Shown one piece after another: positions 18,768 through 29,982 of a DNA stretch of 64,000 nt. Each line of letters begins with the position of its first letter. Within the stretch, counting starts at the first letter, position 1. The translations under genes and the position numbers were made by a program. The notes beneath the pieces were generated by a model. It ran no database searches and was not told the origin of the DNA. It saw nothing but the letters and a program-made list of their open reading frames with translations. The DNA is from Pyropia haitanensis (lineage: Eukaryota > Rhodophyta > Bangiophyceae > Bangiales > Bangiaceae): assembly GCA_008729055.1 (NCBI GenBank), contig SDUX01000082.1, positions 35,842 through 99,841 of the forward strand. The letters are read 5' to 3'.

Positions 18768-21310
18768 TGCTGGCATGGGTGGTTGCCGTGGCGGGCAACA
18801 TGGTTTGTCGGGGAGGCGTGATGGGCGTTGACAGGGAGGTTGACGTGACCACGGTGACCGATGACGAGGGATGCCACCGGGGAAGAAAAGATATTGACAG
18901 GCCTGCAACGGTGGGCGCCGCGGCGGTGGGGGTGAGGCGGCCGCGGCTGGGGCAGCCGGGGCGACCACGCCGGCCGCGGCAGCGGCGGGAGCGGCGCCCG
19001 CCTCGGCCGCCGTCAAGACCAACAGCGGCGGCGCGGGCGGGGTGGCGTTCGCGCCCGCCCCGGCGGGCAGCGGTGGCGCCGGCGCCCGCGCGCCCGGCGC
19101 GGCACCCGCGGCGTCCCCCCGCGCAGCCTCGTCGCCCAGCAGCTCCCGCACCGGCTCCACCCCGTCGAGGATCATCTCGGCAACGCCCACCGCGCGCGCG
19201 GCAACGGCGACGGCGGCGCCGCCGCCCTCGCCGACGCGCACCTCGGACGTGAACGCGACGCGGAGGAGCTCCGTCTTGGTGCCGCCGTCCACCTCAAAGG
19301 GCGGCGGGGAAGGGGAGCCCCCACACAGGCGGCCGCCGCCACCGAGGCCGTCATAGCCGTCGCCGCCGCCGCCAAGGGAGCGCGACCACGGCGGCGGGGA
19401 CGCCCACCCGTCGATGCCGCCGCCAATGCCCATGCCCAGGCTGCCGCCGCCGCCGCCGCCGCCGCCGCCAACGCCGCCAACGCCGAGGCCGCCCAGGCCG
19501 CCGAGGCCGTACCCCCCATAGCCCGCGTACACGCCCTGGATGCCCGACGGCTCGGCCTCCCAGTAGTCGCCGCGGGCGTCCAGGTCGCCCCGGCCGGGCG
19601 CCCAGCCGGCGAGGCCGCCCGCGCCTCCCCCCCCCCCGGCTCATCCGAACCGCCACCGCCGCCGCCACCCCCACCGTCTGCAAGCCACCCCAGCGCGCCA
19701 TACGCCCCGCCATTGGCGGTCGCACCGCCCGCACCAGTGCCGACCGCACCCGCCGCCCCTCCAACGCCCGCCCCACGGCCGTCGCCGGCACCACCCGGTC
19801 CGCTGACGGCGGCGCCGCCGACACCCGCCGCCACAGCAGCCGCGGCGGCGGCGCCGTCCAGCCCGTCGGCGTCACCCCCCCCCTCGCCCCCAAACTCGAG
19901 TACGCATCCGACCGGCGGAGGAGGTTGGGCGACGTCGGCATCGACGCCGCCGCCCGGTCCGCCCCCCCCCCCCCCATTGCCGACACCGCCGCCGCCGACG
20001 CCGCCGCCACCCCCACCGCCACCCCCACCACCACCGCTGCCCCGCCGCAGCAGCCGACCGCCGCTGCTGCCGCCGCGGTACCCGCCGGCGCTGCCAAACC
20101 CGCCGCGCGCCGCCGCCCGCGCGCGGCGGCCCGGCGGCGGCGACGCGGGCGCGGTGCGGCCGCCGCCCGCGAGCGGCCCCGCGTCAGCAAACAGGACGGC
20201 GGCGGCGGCGCCGCCGAGGCCCAGCCCCCCGCCGCCGAGCAGGCCGCCCCCGCCCAGCCGAGGGCGGGCGCCCAGGCCCGGCGGGAGCCGCCGCGGGCTC
20301 ACCAGCCCCGGCGAGCGGCCGCCCGCCATCCCGCCTCCCCCGCCGCCCCCCCCACCACCGCCACCGCCGCGGACGAGCGGACGCCGCGGCCGCTGCCCAA
20401 GGAGCGGCGGGTGCCGGCGCGGCCGGCGGCGGCGGCGAGGGTGCCCTCGGAGGAGACCTTGCGGACGCCCCCGAGCGCGGGCGACGCCCCGGATGACGAC
20501 GCCGCCGCGCGGCGGCCGGCCGACGCGGACCCCCCCGACACGGACGCGGGCGGGCTGGACCGCCGCGGCGTCGTCACGCCCGCCATGGAGTCACCGCGCG
20601 CGTCGGCGACGGGAGCGGCGACGCCGGCGACGCCGGGGTCACCCCCGCCGCGGCCGCCGCTTCGGGGGTCACCCCCAGAAACGGCAGCGACGGCACGGGT
20701 GCGGCCACACCAGCCGGCGACCGAGGTGGCGGCACCGCCTGTGGCGCCGGTGCCCGCGGGCGGCCTCCCGCCTTGCGCCCCGCCGGTGGTGGCGGCGACG
20801 CGCCCGCCGGCGTCGTCGCCCCCGACGATGGCAGCGACGCGGCGGACACGCCCGCCGCGAGCGGCGACCGCGCCGGCGGGGACCGCGCGGGGAGGGGGCG
20901 CGCCGGCGGCGACCGCGCGGGCGGCGGCACGCCGCGGCGCGGCGTGCGGGGCGACCACGCAGGAGCCGAGGCGGCGGCGGGCGACGACGCCGCCCGTGCG
21001 GGCGCGTCGGCGCCGCCCGGCGTTCGCGGCACCGCGGTCACAGGAGGAGCGGCGGCGGCGGCGGCGCCCCCCCGGCGCCGCCGCGGGGCGGGCGCGGGCG
21101 CGACGCCCGCCGCCGCCGCCGCCGCGGCGGCGGCCGCCACCCTCGACCGCCGCGGCGGTGATGGCGGCTCCGCCGTGCCCCCCCCGTCGGCGGTGGTGAC
21201 GGCGGCGGCGGCGGCGGCCGCCCGCTTGGCCGCCGCTTGTGCTTGGTAGCTGGCCGACGCGGCGGCGAGCGACGCCTCCACGGGCGCGGGGTAGGGCGTC
21301 GGCGCGGCGG
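18693..21310 (-). CDS. Probable C-terminal part of the GATA-factor gene (frames broken)
   Basis: Protein-like Ala/Pro/Gly-rich sequence continues on the minus strand: 21335-20574 (TPYPAPVEASLAAASASYQAQ...), 20329 to ~19640 (VGCVLEFGGEGGGDADGLD, YGALGWLADGGG), then after a C run at ~19627-19638 a third frame (GDLDARGDYWEAEPSGIQG, FEVDGGTKTELLRVAFTSEV, AVAVAARAVGVAEMILDGV) to a stop at 18693. The last segment looks globular but I do not recognise it. It may be one gene with frame errors or introns, or a second gene. The final 75 bases overlap the ABCG coding region, so the true end is probably earlier. Low confidence in exact structure. Confidence 0.3.
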
Positions 21311-21336
21311 TCAGGGGGCCCCACGGGGACGGCACC

Positions 21337-21375
<39 letters not shown>

Positions 21376-21607
21376 TTCTCCTCGGCGTCCTCCCCCCCCC
21401 GTCACCGTCACGGCCTCGGCGGCCGCGGCGGCCATCGCCGCCGCCATCCCCCCCACCCGCACCGGGCGGCGATGGGGGCCCGGTGAGGAAGAGCGCCAGC
21501 CGCCCCTTCTTGTGCCGCACCCCACACGCGTTGCACAGCGTCTTGGGGCCGTCGGGGCCAGACCGCCACAGCGGCGTCGCCGTGGCGCCGCAGTGCACGC
21601 ACTTGAG
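21311..21607 (-). CDS. GATA-type zinc finger exon (transcription factor)
   Basis: The minus strand from 21607 reads [34 protein letters not shown], a class IV GATA finger (C-x2-C-x18-C-x2-C; x18 is the spacing usual in plants). It binds WGATAR-type DNA sites in the nucleus. A C-tract ending gcag stands directly before the finger and fits a splice acceptor. Alternatively ATG 21624, followed by the C tract, would read [13 protein letters not shown] if one more C were present. The frame runs on through Pro/Gly/Arg-rich sequence and stops at 21311 in a (GCC)n stretch, beyond which protein-like sequence continues in another frame. Confidence 0.8.
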
Positions 21608-22233
21608 CTGCGGGGGGGGGGCATGGTGGCGCCCAGAGGGGGGGGGGCGGAGAATGGCGGGGGGGGAAGGCAACCGTGGCGAGCCAGTGGCGGCGGGCAG
21701 GAACGAGCGGGGATGGGGGGTAGGGGAAGAACGGACAACAGCCCGTGCGGGCAGCTCAGCCAGAGAGGAAAGAACAACAGGTGTAGACAGGGGGGGGGGG
21801 AAGGGAAAGGGCCGCGGCGGTGACGGTGGCACCAGCCAAACCCCCCCCACCCAGCCTCGGCGCCGCGCCCCGCGCCGCCGCCGCCCCACCACCGCGGCGG
21901 GCACAAAGCGGAAGCGGCTGCGCCGAGCCACCCGCCGGGCGCGGGGGGACGCGCCGGCCGCCGCCCCGCGGACGGCTGGCAGCGGCGGCAGCGGCAACGG
22001 CGGCAGCGACAACGGCAGCGGCGGCGGTGGCGGCGGCGGCGGCGGCGGCGACGAGGGGGCACCCCCGCCCGCGGCGGGCGCGCCGCCGCCGCCGCTGCCG
22101 GGCCGCTGCCGGGCGGCTGCCGCTGCCACCCAATCGGGGTGGGCGCCAACCGGGGGTGGACCGCCGCGCCGCCCGACGGGGGGACGGCACGGCGACAGCA
22201 AGGGGGTAAGGAGGGGACGAGTTTCGCGCGAGT

Positions 22234-22776
22234 GTGGTGGACCAGGTCAAGGCCAAGGCCATCCGCAAGCACGACTTGTCCCTGACGGCCGCCTTCTTTT
22301 CCGCCCTCCACGATGCGGCCTCCCGGTCGAGCGCGGCGTTGCCAACCGAGAGGTCGGTCCTGAACGGCACCGACTCGTCGGACCATCGGCTGCGGGACCT
22401 GCTGCGCACCTTTTTCCACACCTACGACACGGACGGGGACGGGAGGATCTCCGACCCAGAGCTCCAGTACTGTACCTGATGCTGGACCTTGGCGAGAAGC
22501 AGTCGCCGTCTGAGATCTCGGACATGCTCAAGACTTCTGACGCGGACGGGTCGGGGGACGTGTGCTTTGACGAGTTTTGCCGCTGCATGCCCGACTACAT
22601 CCTGTCACGGGGCTCCCATCCGCCGCCTGCGCGCTCGGCCGCAGCGCCAGCCGACGCGGAGGCAGGCACCCGCCGGCGCACCTGGCTCCCCTTCGTATGC
22701 TGCCGTCGTGCGCGAAGGCTCTCAAGCTCACGACGAGGAGGAGGAGGAGGAGGTGCCTGAAGACCTCCGCCACTAG
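22234..22776 (+). pseudogene. EF-hand calcium-binding protein, frame disrupted
   Basis: Frame 1 from 22234 (no ATG; a stop lies at 22207, so an upstream exon is expected) reads KAKAIRKHDLSLTAAFFSAL and DLLRTFFHTYDTDGDGRISD. The second half of the first EF-hand and a complete second one (SDADGSGDVCFDEF) are in frame 0. Both calcium loops have the expected acidic positions. The switch lies exactly at gtactgtac (22467-22475). Removing the five bases 22471-22475 restores ELQYLMLDLG, the standard EF-hand continuation. A second frame change is likely near 22670-22690, after which SQAHDEEEEEEVPEDLRH is readable to a stop at 22776. Either a recent pseudogene or sequence error. The family beyond an EF-hand protein was not identified. 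Confidence 0.65.
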
Positions 22777-22910
22777 GTCCCGAAAGTGCAGTTGGCGCTG
22801 ATCAAGAAGCGGGCCTGCGACGCGGCCACCTCCAGAACCGCGGCCGCAGCCACAGCCGCACGCGTCGCGACAGACGTCCCGAGTCGGGCGTCGACGAGCG
22901 CTGCGTCGTC

Positions 22911-23777
22911 CAGGGTGGTGATGGTGAAAATTATAGTACTACAATTATAGCCATGATTTCACTGAAATCATCGAAATCATGAAAGGCCTATCCATAATTA
23001 TGAACGAGATCGCCACGTGTCTCGATCTCCGAGGTTGGATCGGGCACCCGATCGCAGGACGGCATGTGACAGCACGGTAGTGAAGCCTGGCGCGCCGTAC
23101 GGGCGCACGTAAGGCCGTGTGCGGCGGCAGATGGAATCCGTCTGCAGACGCGGCAAGCTGCGGGAGGACTCCCTAGCCTCAACCACGACAGCGGCCGCCG
23201 CCGCCGCTGCGCTGCTCAGCCGCGACATCCGCCTGACGCGCGCTGCGCCGGCAGCTATTTATTAGACTGCGGAGTTGAGATACGAGTGGCCCGTTCCAGC
23301 AGGTCCTCCTCGCGATCCTCCCCAGCACTTTCATCGTTCCACACGTCTTCCTCTCCACTTCCCTCCCCACCACTGCCCTCCCGCTCTTCGTCTGCCACGT
23401 CCTCTGGCTCATCTGCGACCTCGTCCAGCTCGACATTGTGCAACCCGAGCTCCGAGGAGCCACGGGCAGGCATGTCCACGTGATCTGGTAGCACGCGCGA
23501 ATTGAAGCAAATGTAGAGCAGCTTGTGGAGAGTGGTGTACGACAGCTTCGTGCGCAGCTTGCTCTGGATATTGGCCGCGTTAGAGAACGACCTCTCTCCG
23601 ACCGCGCGTGGCGGCGCTTGCAAGCACCTGGTCTCGACCACATCGGGTGCTTCGAACTGGGGGCTACATCTACACGTGGCGGCATTCATGGTTTCTATAA
23701 TTATAAACTGAAACGAACAATAATTATAGTGAATTCAAAGCTTCCGAGCATGACTTCCCTGAATTCTTGCAACCCTG
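22911..23777. mobile_element. Non-autonomous hAT-superfamily transposon with perfect 8-bp target duplication
   Basis: The element begins CAGGGTGGTG at 22911 and ends CAACCCTG at 23777, giving CAGGGT terminal inverted repeats. It is flanked by identical 8-bp copies GCGTCGTC at 22903-22910 and 23778-23785. CAGGG ends and 8-bp duplications define hAT elements. Subterminal AATTATAG motifs lie near both ends (22929-22936, 22943-22950; 23695-23702 inverted, 23722-23729) and could be transposase sites. A hairpin atgatttc-act-gaaatcat follows on the left. The 867-bp interior encodes only the C-terminal end of a transposase. Confidence 0.92.
23255..23689 (-). pseudogene. hAT transposase C-terminal (dimerisation) fragment
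   Basis: 144 residues from ATG 23689. Residues ~32-67 carry the hAT dimerisation signature: ERSFSNAANIQSKLRTKLSY, then HKLLYICFNSRVLP. The tail is acidic (ELDEVADEPEDVADEE). The upstream zinc finger and catalytic core are absent, so the element is an internal-deletion derivative. The last codons are AAT AAA TAG, so an AATAAA overlaps the stop. Confidence 0.85.
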
Positions 23778-23785
23778 GCGTCGTC

Positions 23786-24421
23786 CCGCGTCCCAAGCCG
23801 GCCGCGTGGCGCCCAAGGCGGATCAACGTGGCATCTCATTCTCCCGCTTGTACAAGTACCCACCTGTCGGCAGCGTCCGCTCTCTGGTGTCCACCCGGAA
23901 TTGGCAGCCCCCACCCCCCTCCAGCGGATTGGTGGGCGCGTGCCCTTGTATCTCACCGACCTCGCGCCGCCACACAGCAAACGCCGCCTCGTCCTCCCCG
24001 GCCTCCTGTCGCGCGTCTGATAGCCACGCTGCGCGCTGTGCGCGCCGCGCGGGCGGCGCTTCCCCCCCGCGGCGCTTCCCCCCCGCGGCGCAGCCGTCCC
24101 ACCGCCCACGACCCCGCCCCTCTCCCCTGGCCGACTGCCGACCGCTGCTCGGCGCCCGCGCGTGCGCGCTGTCGCCCTCTCTGACCGGAGCGTCCGCGCT
24201 CCGCCACAAGCGCCGCTACGAGCCCTCTTGCGCCCATCCCCCGCCCCCCCTTCCACCACACCCCCTTCTCCCCGGCCGCTGTCGTCAGGCGGCTGACCCT
24301 TTCGAAGCACCACCTCGGGTGGCTCCGCCTGCCTTCCCTCCCCCTCCCCTTTACTCTCTCTCCCGTCGCTGCCGCCGTCGTTGCCGCGCCGCCGCCGCGG
24401 GTGCGGTCTGCCGACGGGGCC
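23786..24421. other. Upstream region of the zinc-ribbon gene
   Basis: No gene recognised. The last ~120 bases are C/T-rich (tttactctctctcccgtcgc at ~24349-24368), consistent with an initiator-type leader before the ATG at 24422. Confidence 0.4.
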
Positions 24422-25198
24422 ATGGCGTTTTGCGTCGCTGTCGGCGCGGGGAGGGTGGCCAGGCCACCCGCACGGCCGCTCGCCGCGGCTACCTGCGCCC
24501 GCACAGGCCCGTCGCGGCCGGGTTGGATCGGCGCCGGTGGCGGTGGCAACGGCGACAGCAGCAGCAGCGGCGGCGGCGGTGGCGGCGGCGGCGGCGCAGC
24601 GCGGCTGCTGCGGTGGGCGTCGGCAGCGGCGGGCGGCGCCGCGGTCGGCACCCCCTGGGCGGGCACCCCGCCCGCGCTGCCGCTGCGGTGGCGGCAACGA
24701 GGCTGCCGCTCAGCGCGCCACCCGTCCACGCCACCCCGCCCGGCTGACGCGGCCGGCGGCGGCCGCCGCTGCGCGGCGGGGGGCCTGCGGATGTCGCGGA
24801 GCCCGCAGGAGCGCATTGTGGACGTGGCGCTCAAGGCTGGGCGGTTTGCCAAGAGCAGCAACGGCCAGCTGGCGGTGTGGGGCGTCCTCGTGTGGCTCGT
24901 CATCACCGGCCGCATTGGCTTTATCTTTGACTCGTTCCTCATTATCTTTGCGGTCCTGTCGGTGGTCCCCGTCGTTGGCCTGCTGCTCTTCCGGTGGTGG
25001 GTGAGCAGCAACATCTCGGAGGGGGTGTGCCCCAACTGTGGGTCCGCGGTGACGGGCATCAAGGCGCAGCCGTTCCAGTGCATGAGCTGCGGGCAGGTCA
25101 TCAAGGCGGACCGGGCGGGCTCGTTTGGGCTGAACGACCCAACCCAGGCGACGGTGGACGTGCAGGCAAAGGATGTGATTGACGTGGATGTCCGCTGA
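24422..25198 (+). CDS. Plastid-type membrane protein with C-terminal zinc ribbon
   Basis: 258 residues from ATG 24422. The N-terminal ~120 residues are Ala/Arg/Gly-rich and almost free of acidic residues (MAFCVAVGAGRVARPPARPL), a likely plastid transit peptide. SRSPQERIVDVALKAGRFAK precedes two adjacent hydrophobic helices (~150-163 and ~166-191). A zinc ribbon follows (C203-PN-C206 ... C220-MS-C223), then an acidic end (TVDVQAKDVIDVDVR). The arrangement resembles conserved, functionally uncharacterised plastid membrane proteins of plants and algae as I recall them. No enzymatic motif is visible. The frame is intact. Family placement is from memory. Confidence 0.7.
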   Translation: MAFCVAVGAGRVARPPARPLAAATCARTGPSRPGWIGAGGGGNGDSSSSGGGGGGGGGAARLLRWASAAAGGAAVGTPWAGTPPALPLRWRQRGCRSARHPSTPPRPADAAGGGRRCAAGGLRMSRSPQERIVDVALKAGRFAKSSNGQLAVWGVLVWLVITGRIGFIFDSFLIIFAVLSVVPVVGLLLFRWWVSSNISEGVCPNCGSAVTGIKAQPFQCMSCGQVIKADRAGSFGLNDPTQATVDVQAKDVIDVDVR

Positions 25199-25589
25199 GG
25201 CGTCGGGGGGGCACACGGGATGTTGGAGGGAGGGGAGGCGTCGGGCGGGTGGCTTTGTGAGAGGGGGGAACGGGGGTGGGGGAGGGGGGGCAGAGAAGGC
25301 GGTGCCGGGGAACTGCTTGCGCAGAGAGAGGCGGTGGGAGAGGTTTCGTCCTCACCGAGATGTGCGTGGGCCTTATGACCACCGCGCTGCTGCAGGGATG
25401 GCCCGACCCTGAGTCAGAGGAGCCCAAAAAAACACGAATTAGTGAGTTCCTGCAGGCCGCCGTACGGTTGCGAGTGCCGGCGGCGACGAGTGTGCCGCCC
25501 CTGTCTCCATCCGCTGCACCCCCGAGGGACGAGACCCGCAGAGCACCTCGCCTCTGGGCTCCCAACGCTTCCTCATCGCTCCGTTCTTC
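25199..25589. other. Convergent intergenic region
   Basis: 3' flanks of the zinc-ribbon gene (+) and the coiled-coil gene (-). No gene recognised; contains G-rich runs near 25200-25300. Confidence 0.4.
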
Positions 25590-27996
25590 TCACATCCACC
25601 GACGGGAGGGGGTGACAATGATGGCTGCCAACGCACGCCCCAGCACACCCCCCGTTGGAGCTGGATCCTCTCCGTCATCCGAGGCGCTAGAGCCGTTGCT
25701 CTCACTGCCGCCACCATCGTCGCTCTCTGCGCCCGCGTCAGAGCCGCCCGAGTCCGGCTCGTCGTCGGTCGACGCGGGCGCGTCATCTCCGCCGGCCTCG
25801 ACGCCCACAGGCGCAGCGCCACCCTCGTCTCCCCTTGCGTCCGAGGGCACCCCGCCGGTCGCACCGTCCTCTGCGGCGCCATCGTCAACACGAGGTGCCT
25901 CCCGCCTGTCGCCCTGCAGTCGCCGCACCCCGGTGGCGACAGCCGCACGCAGCCCCTCCACCCCTTCAGCCGTCACCCGCCCGTCCGCCGCCGCCGCCAT
26001 CGCGTCGTTACAAAGGCGGAGGAGGGAGCGGGCGGGTCCGGATGGCGCAGCCGCCGCAACGGCCGCCACCCCGGGAGCCACCGCGGCGCCCACCGCAACG
26101 CGCACGTCGGCGGCATCCATCTCGGCCAGCAGCGCCTCGGCGTCGGCGGTGAGGCGGTCCATCTCGCCGCGGAGGTCCGCTTCGGCCGCGGCGCGGGCGG
26201 CAGCCGCGGCAGCCTCCACGCGGTCATCGGCAGCGGCCGCGGCGGCCGCCGCTGCCGAGCCGCGCGCGTCGGCAGCAGCGGCGGCCTCGGCGGCAGCGGC
26301 CGCCGCTTCCACCGCCGCCCGCCGTGCGGCGTTCGCGTCGGCCAGGGACGCAGCCAGCGCGGCCTCCCGCGCCGCCGCCCGCTCCTTGGCCACCGCCGCT
26401 GCGGCGGCCACGTCGTCCCGGGCGGCGGTCGCCGCCGCCGCCGCAGCGGTCGCCGCGTCGGCCCGCGCCGTCGCTGCCGCGACCGCCTCGCGCGCGGCGG
26501 CGGTCGCGTCGTCGGCGGCGCCCTCGGCGGCGGCCTGACCCGCCGCGGCCGCGTCGAGGGCGGCCCGCAGAGAGGCCGCCTCGGACCGCGCCCGCGACTC
26601 GTGCGCGGCCGACCGGTTGGCGTACGCGGTGGCCTCGGCGGCGCGCGTGTCGGCTGCGGCCGCAGACGACGACGCCGCCGACGCGGCGGTCGTCAGGGAC
26701 GCGATGTGAGCGGCTGCGGCGGCCGCCGCCGCGGCCGCCCCCGTCCGCTCATCCGTCAGAGTCGCGGTCAGGGACGCGACCGACGCCTCGGCACGAGCCA
26801 CCCGCAGGCCGACGCGTGCCAGCGCGGCGGCCATGTCTGCGTCCGCGTCGGGGCCGGCGGGGGTCCCTACGTCTGTACCCCCGGCAGCGTCGGCACTACC
26901 CTCGCCCGCCCCAGCTGGGGAGGGAAGCGCGGCCAGCAGGCCGCTGACGCCCGCGGCCAGCCGCTCGGCACGTTCCCGTTCGGCCGTCGCGGCGGACTCT
27001 GCAGCGGTCGTCGCCGCGCGTGCCGCGTCCACCGCGCCCCGCAGCGCCGCCCGCTCCGCGTCGCCGTCGGCGAGCGCACGCTCCAGCGCGGCGAGCGTGG
27101 CCATCGCGTCGGCGAGCTCCTCCCCCGCACCCGCGTGGAGGGCGAGGGCGCCCTCGAGCGCGCGGATGCGCCGAGTCGCGGCGGCGCCATCCACCAGCGA
27201 CGCCTGGAGGCGGCCCTCGAGCGTCGCGATCGTCGACGCCGACGCCGCAGCGGCCGCCACCGACCGCGCACGCGCACGGGTGGCAGGAGAGGACTGCACC
27301 ACGCCGCCGCCACCGCCGCCACCGCCGCCACCGCCGCCGCCGCCGCCACCGCCGCCACCGCCGCCGCCGCCGCTACCGATGCTCTTGCTGTTGCCGGCGG
27401 TCGACACCCAGTCGGCACCGGCTAGCCACAGCGCTGGCGACAAGCCGCCCAGCGCGCTGTCGGTCCAGCCCAGCGGGTCCACCCCCGCGTCGACGGGCGC
27501 GGGCAGGCCCCAGCCGAGCGACGACCGCCGACGGCCCGCCCATGGCGGCGACGACGCACCAGCGCCAGCGCCAGCGTCTGCCCAGCCGCCGTCACCAGCC
27601 GCGGCGGCAGACGCGGCGGCGGCCGCCGCCCCCCGCGCACCAGGGAGCGCACGGAGAGGAGCTCCCCGCGCAGTGCGTCCACGTCGGCCGCCTGGAGTGG
27701 CCCCGTGCCGAGGGCGGTGACCAGCTCGTCCAGTTTGGACAGCGCCGGCGCCGCCGCGCCCGCGGACGGCGACACCCCCGCCCCACCGCCGCCGCCACCG
27801 CCGCGGCTGCTGGCCGAGGACGCGAACGACGCCCGCCGGCGGGATGGTGGTGGGGACACCGGCAGCAGGGGCGACCGGCCACGGCGGCCGCCGCCGCCAC
27901 CCCCCGTGTTCGAGTCGAGCGAGTGCCGGGACCTCGGCGGCTGCCGCGCGAGGACGGGCAGCCGCCGCGGGGGGCGGCTGCTGCCAGGGCTGACGC

Positions 27997-28039
<43 letters not shown>

Positions 28040-28537
28040 CGCCGGCGGCGCCATCACACCGAGCGGTGACAATGTCGGCGGCGCGACGAGCGCTGCCTCT
28101 CCGTCGGTCGCCCGCGGGGACGTGGCCGTCGATGAGCCCGACGAGACGGTCGACGCCGCGGCAAGGCCGTCGGGCGGGCCGCTGCTACCGCCGCTGCCGC
28201 CAATGTCGCCGCCGCCGTCGACACCGTCGCAGCCGTCGTCGCCGCCGCCGCCGGCGTCTGGAAAGCCAACCAAGCCATCCCTCAAGCGGGGAAGGGGCGG
28301 CACGCCACCGACGCTGCCGTCGACGACGTCTCCGGCGGCGGCGGCTCCCAGTCTGGGCCCCACCGCCGCCGCTGCCGCCTCGCCCGCCGCCGCCGGTGCT
28401 CCCTGGTCGCCCCGGCGGCGGCGGTAGTGCCCCCCTTCGGTCCAGTCGCCATCGTCCCCAGTGTCCCACGCCAGGTCGTCGCCACTAAGGATGGAGGGCA
28501 CCGCGGCGCCGTCCCCCAGGGGCGACGCCACATCCAT
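25590..28537 (-). CDS. Large Ala-rich coiled-coil protein (uncharacterised)
   Basis: From ATG 28537 the frame reads MDVASPLGDGAAVPSILSGD, LAWDTGDDGDWTEGGHYRRR, a Ser/Pro/Gly-rich middle, and a short helical block (ALSKLDELVTALGTGPLQA). Near 27530-27600 it passes into another frame (WGLPAPVDAGVDPLGWTDSA, ALWLAGADWVSTAGN) by an intron or a single-base change. The second part has a poly-Gly tract encoded by (GCC/ACC)n at ~27300-27375, then ~350 residues of heptad-like Ala-rich coiled coil (IATLEGRLQASLVDGAAATR, MATLAALERALADGDAERAA). The C-terminus is acidic (DDEPDSGGSDAGAESDDGGG). It is likely an elongated structural protein. No family was recognised and poly-Ala may exaggerate the coil. Confidence 0.55.
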
Positions 28538-29982
28538 CGCGGGTGGGGGAAGGGGGGGGGGGGGATGGGGCGGGGGGGGAGGCGCGCGGCTCCTCACGAC
28601 CCGCCGCCAACACCCACCGCACGGCGACGAGCGGACGTCAGGGGTGGTGGTGGTCGGCCAGTCGGCAGGGCCCAGCCGCAGCGTTGCGACTCTCACAAAG
28701 GAGAAGACGATGAGACGCACTATGGAACCGACGGTGACACGCAGGCAGGCGAGGCCAACAAGCGATACGGAGCGGCAGCAACAGCGAGCGTCCCGCTATA
28801 CAAACCGCGGCAGGGGCGCCGTGGGGGCACACCCCCACCCCACAGCGCTGGCGGCGAAACGCCCGCCGCAGGCAACGGCGGCGGGGAGCGGAACGCGACA
28901 CGTGCGGGCCGTGCAAAGCGGCAGCGGTGCAGGCGGCAAGCGGGCGGAGGAGGGGGGGGGGTGGGGGGTGCCAGCTCCTCCTCCACCGCGGTCTCGCGTG
29001 CCGTCCCAGCCGGGCGCGCCTGCAGGTTTGGGCGTAGGCGCGCGCGCCGGGGACGGGCGCGGCCGGCGAGCCGTCGACTCTGCGGGCGGCCGTGCCGTCT
29101 GCCGGCGCGCCGCCGCGACACGCGGGTGGGGGTGGGGGCCCGGCCGGCCGGCGGGAGGGAGGGGCGACGGAGGGGGCGCGGGCCCCGGCGGCGCGGCGCC
29201 CCCAGTCGATCGTGCGAGCGGGGCCCCATTCCCGCGACGGGCGGCCGCGCGCGGGGCGCGCGCTGCTGACGCCCACGAGGACGCCCGCGCAGCCGGGCTG
29301 TGTCGGGGGCGAAATTCTGGCACGCCGCTACTACCACGCGCCACCCCCCCCCGGCACCACCAGCCTGGCGGTGGTGGTGGTCGGATGTGGCAGCGGGAAG
29401 GGGTGCCAGTTCAAATCGGTCCGGAAACGGCGGCCGAGGGGCGCCTCATTGGGCGGATCTGGGGCGTGCTGCGGCTAGTGGCGCCCCCCGCCTTGACCGC
29501 GGCAGAAGGGGGGGACACACCCGTGGACACACAAACAATGGAATTCGACGAGCCGTCGCTGCACGCTCCCAGACAGCGCATGGATGCGGGGTGGGGTCCC
29601 GGTGGCTCCCGGAGGAGTTGGACGAGCCGGGTGTGGAATCAAGTCGTGAGGGTGAGTTGGGACGTACTTGCGCTTGGAGGAGGCAGGCGGCGCGACGGGT
29701 TCGAAATTTCGAACAGCCGCCCCTCATGGACACCGGACAGCAGGCCACGGGAGGTCACGTGGCCTGGCGCGACCGGGCGGTCGTCGAGTCATTCCCGGCG
29801 GTGCATGCAGAATGAGCATCTCACCAAAGGAAACGCCCGTGGGAGCAGAAGCAAGATGAGAAGAAAAAAAACTACCATGAGCAAAGACACACCGCTGCTG
29901 GGCCCCCGGCTCGATCGTAGGATCAGCGCGGTGGCTGACGTGGTTCCCCGCTCCCCCCCCCCCCCCCCCCCCCGCCTCAAAT
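28538..29982. other. Spacer between coiled-coil gene and kinase gene
   Basis: Should hold the coiled-coil gene promoter on its left side (a weak TATA-like TTGTATAG on the minus strand near 28795) and the kinase 3' flank on its right. A palindrome ggttcgaaatttcgaac lies near 29695-29715. Frames crossing it show no family features. Confidence 0.4.

Noticed and set aside
20299..22419. 706-codon minus-strand frame spanning the GATA finger region
   Set aside because: The GATA finger itself is in a different frame; this one is Arg-rich throughout and antisense to the EF-hand gene at its start.
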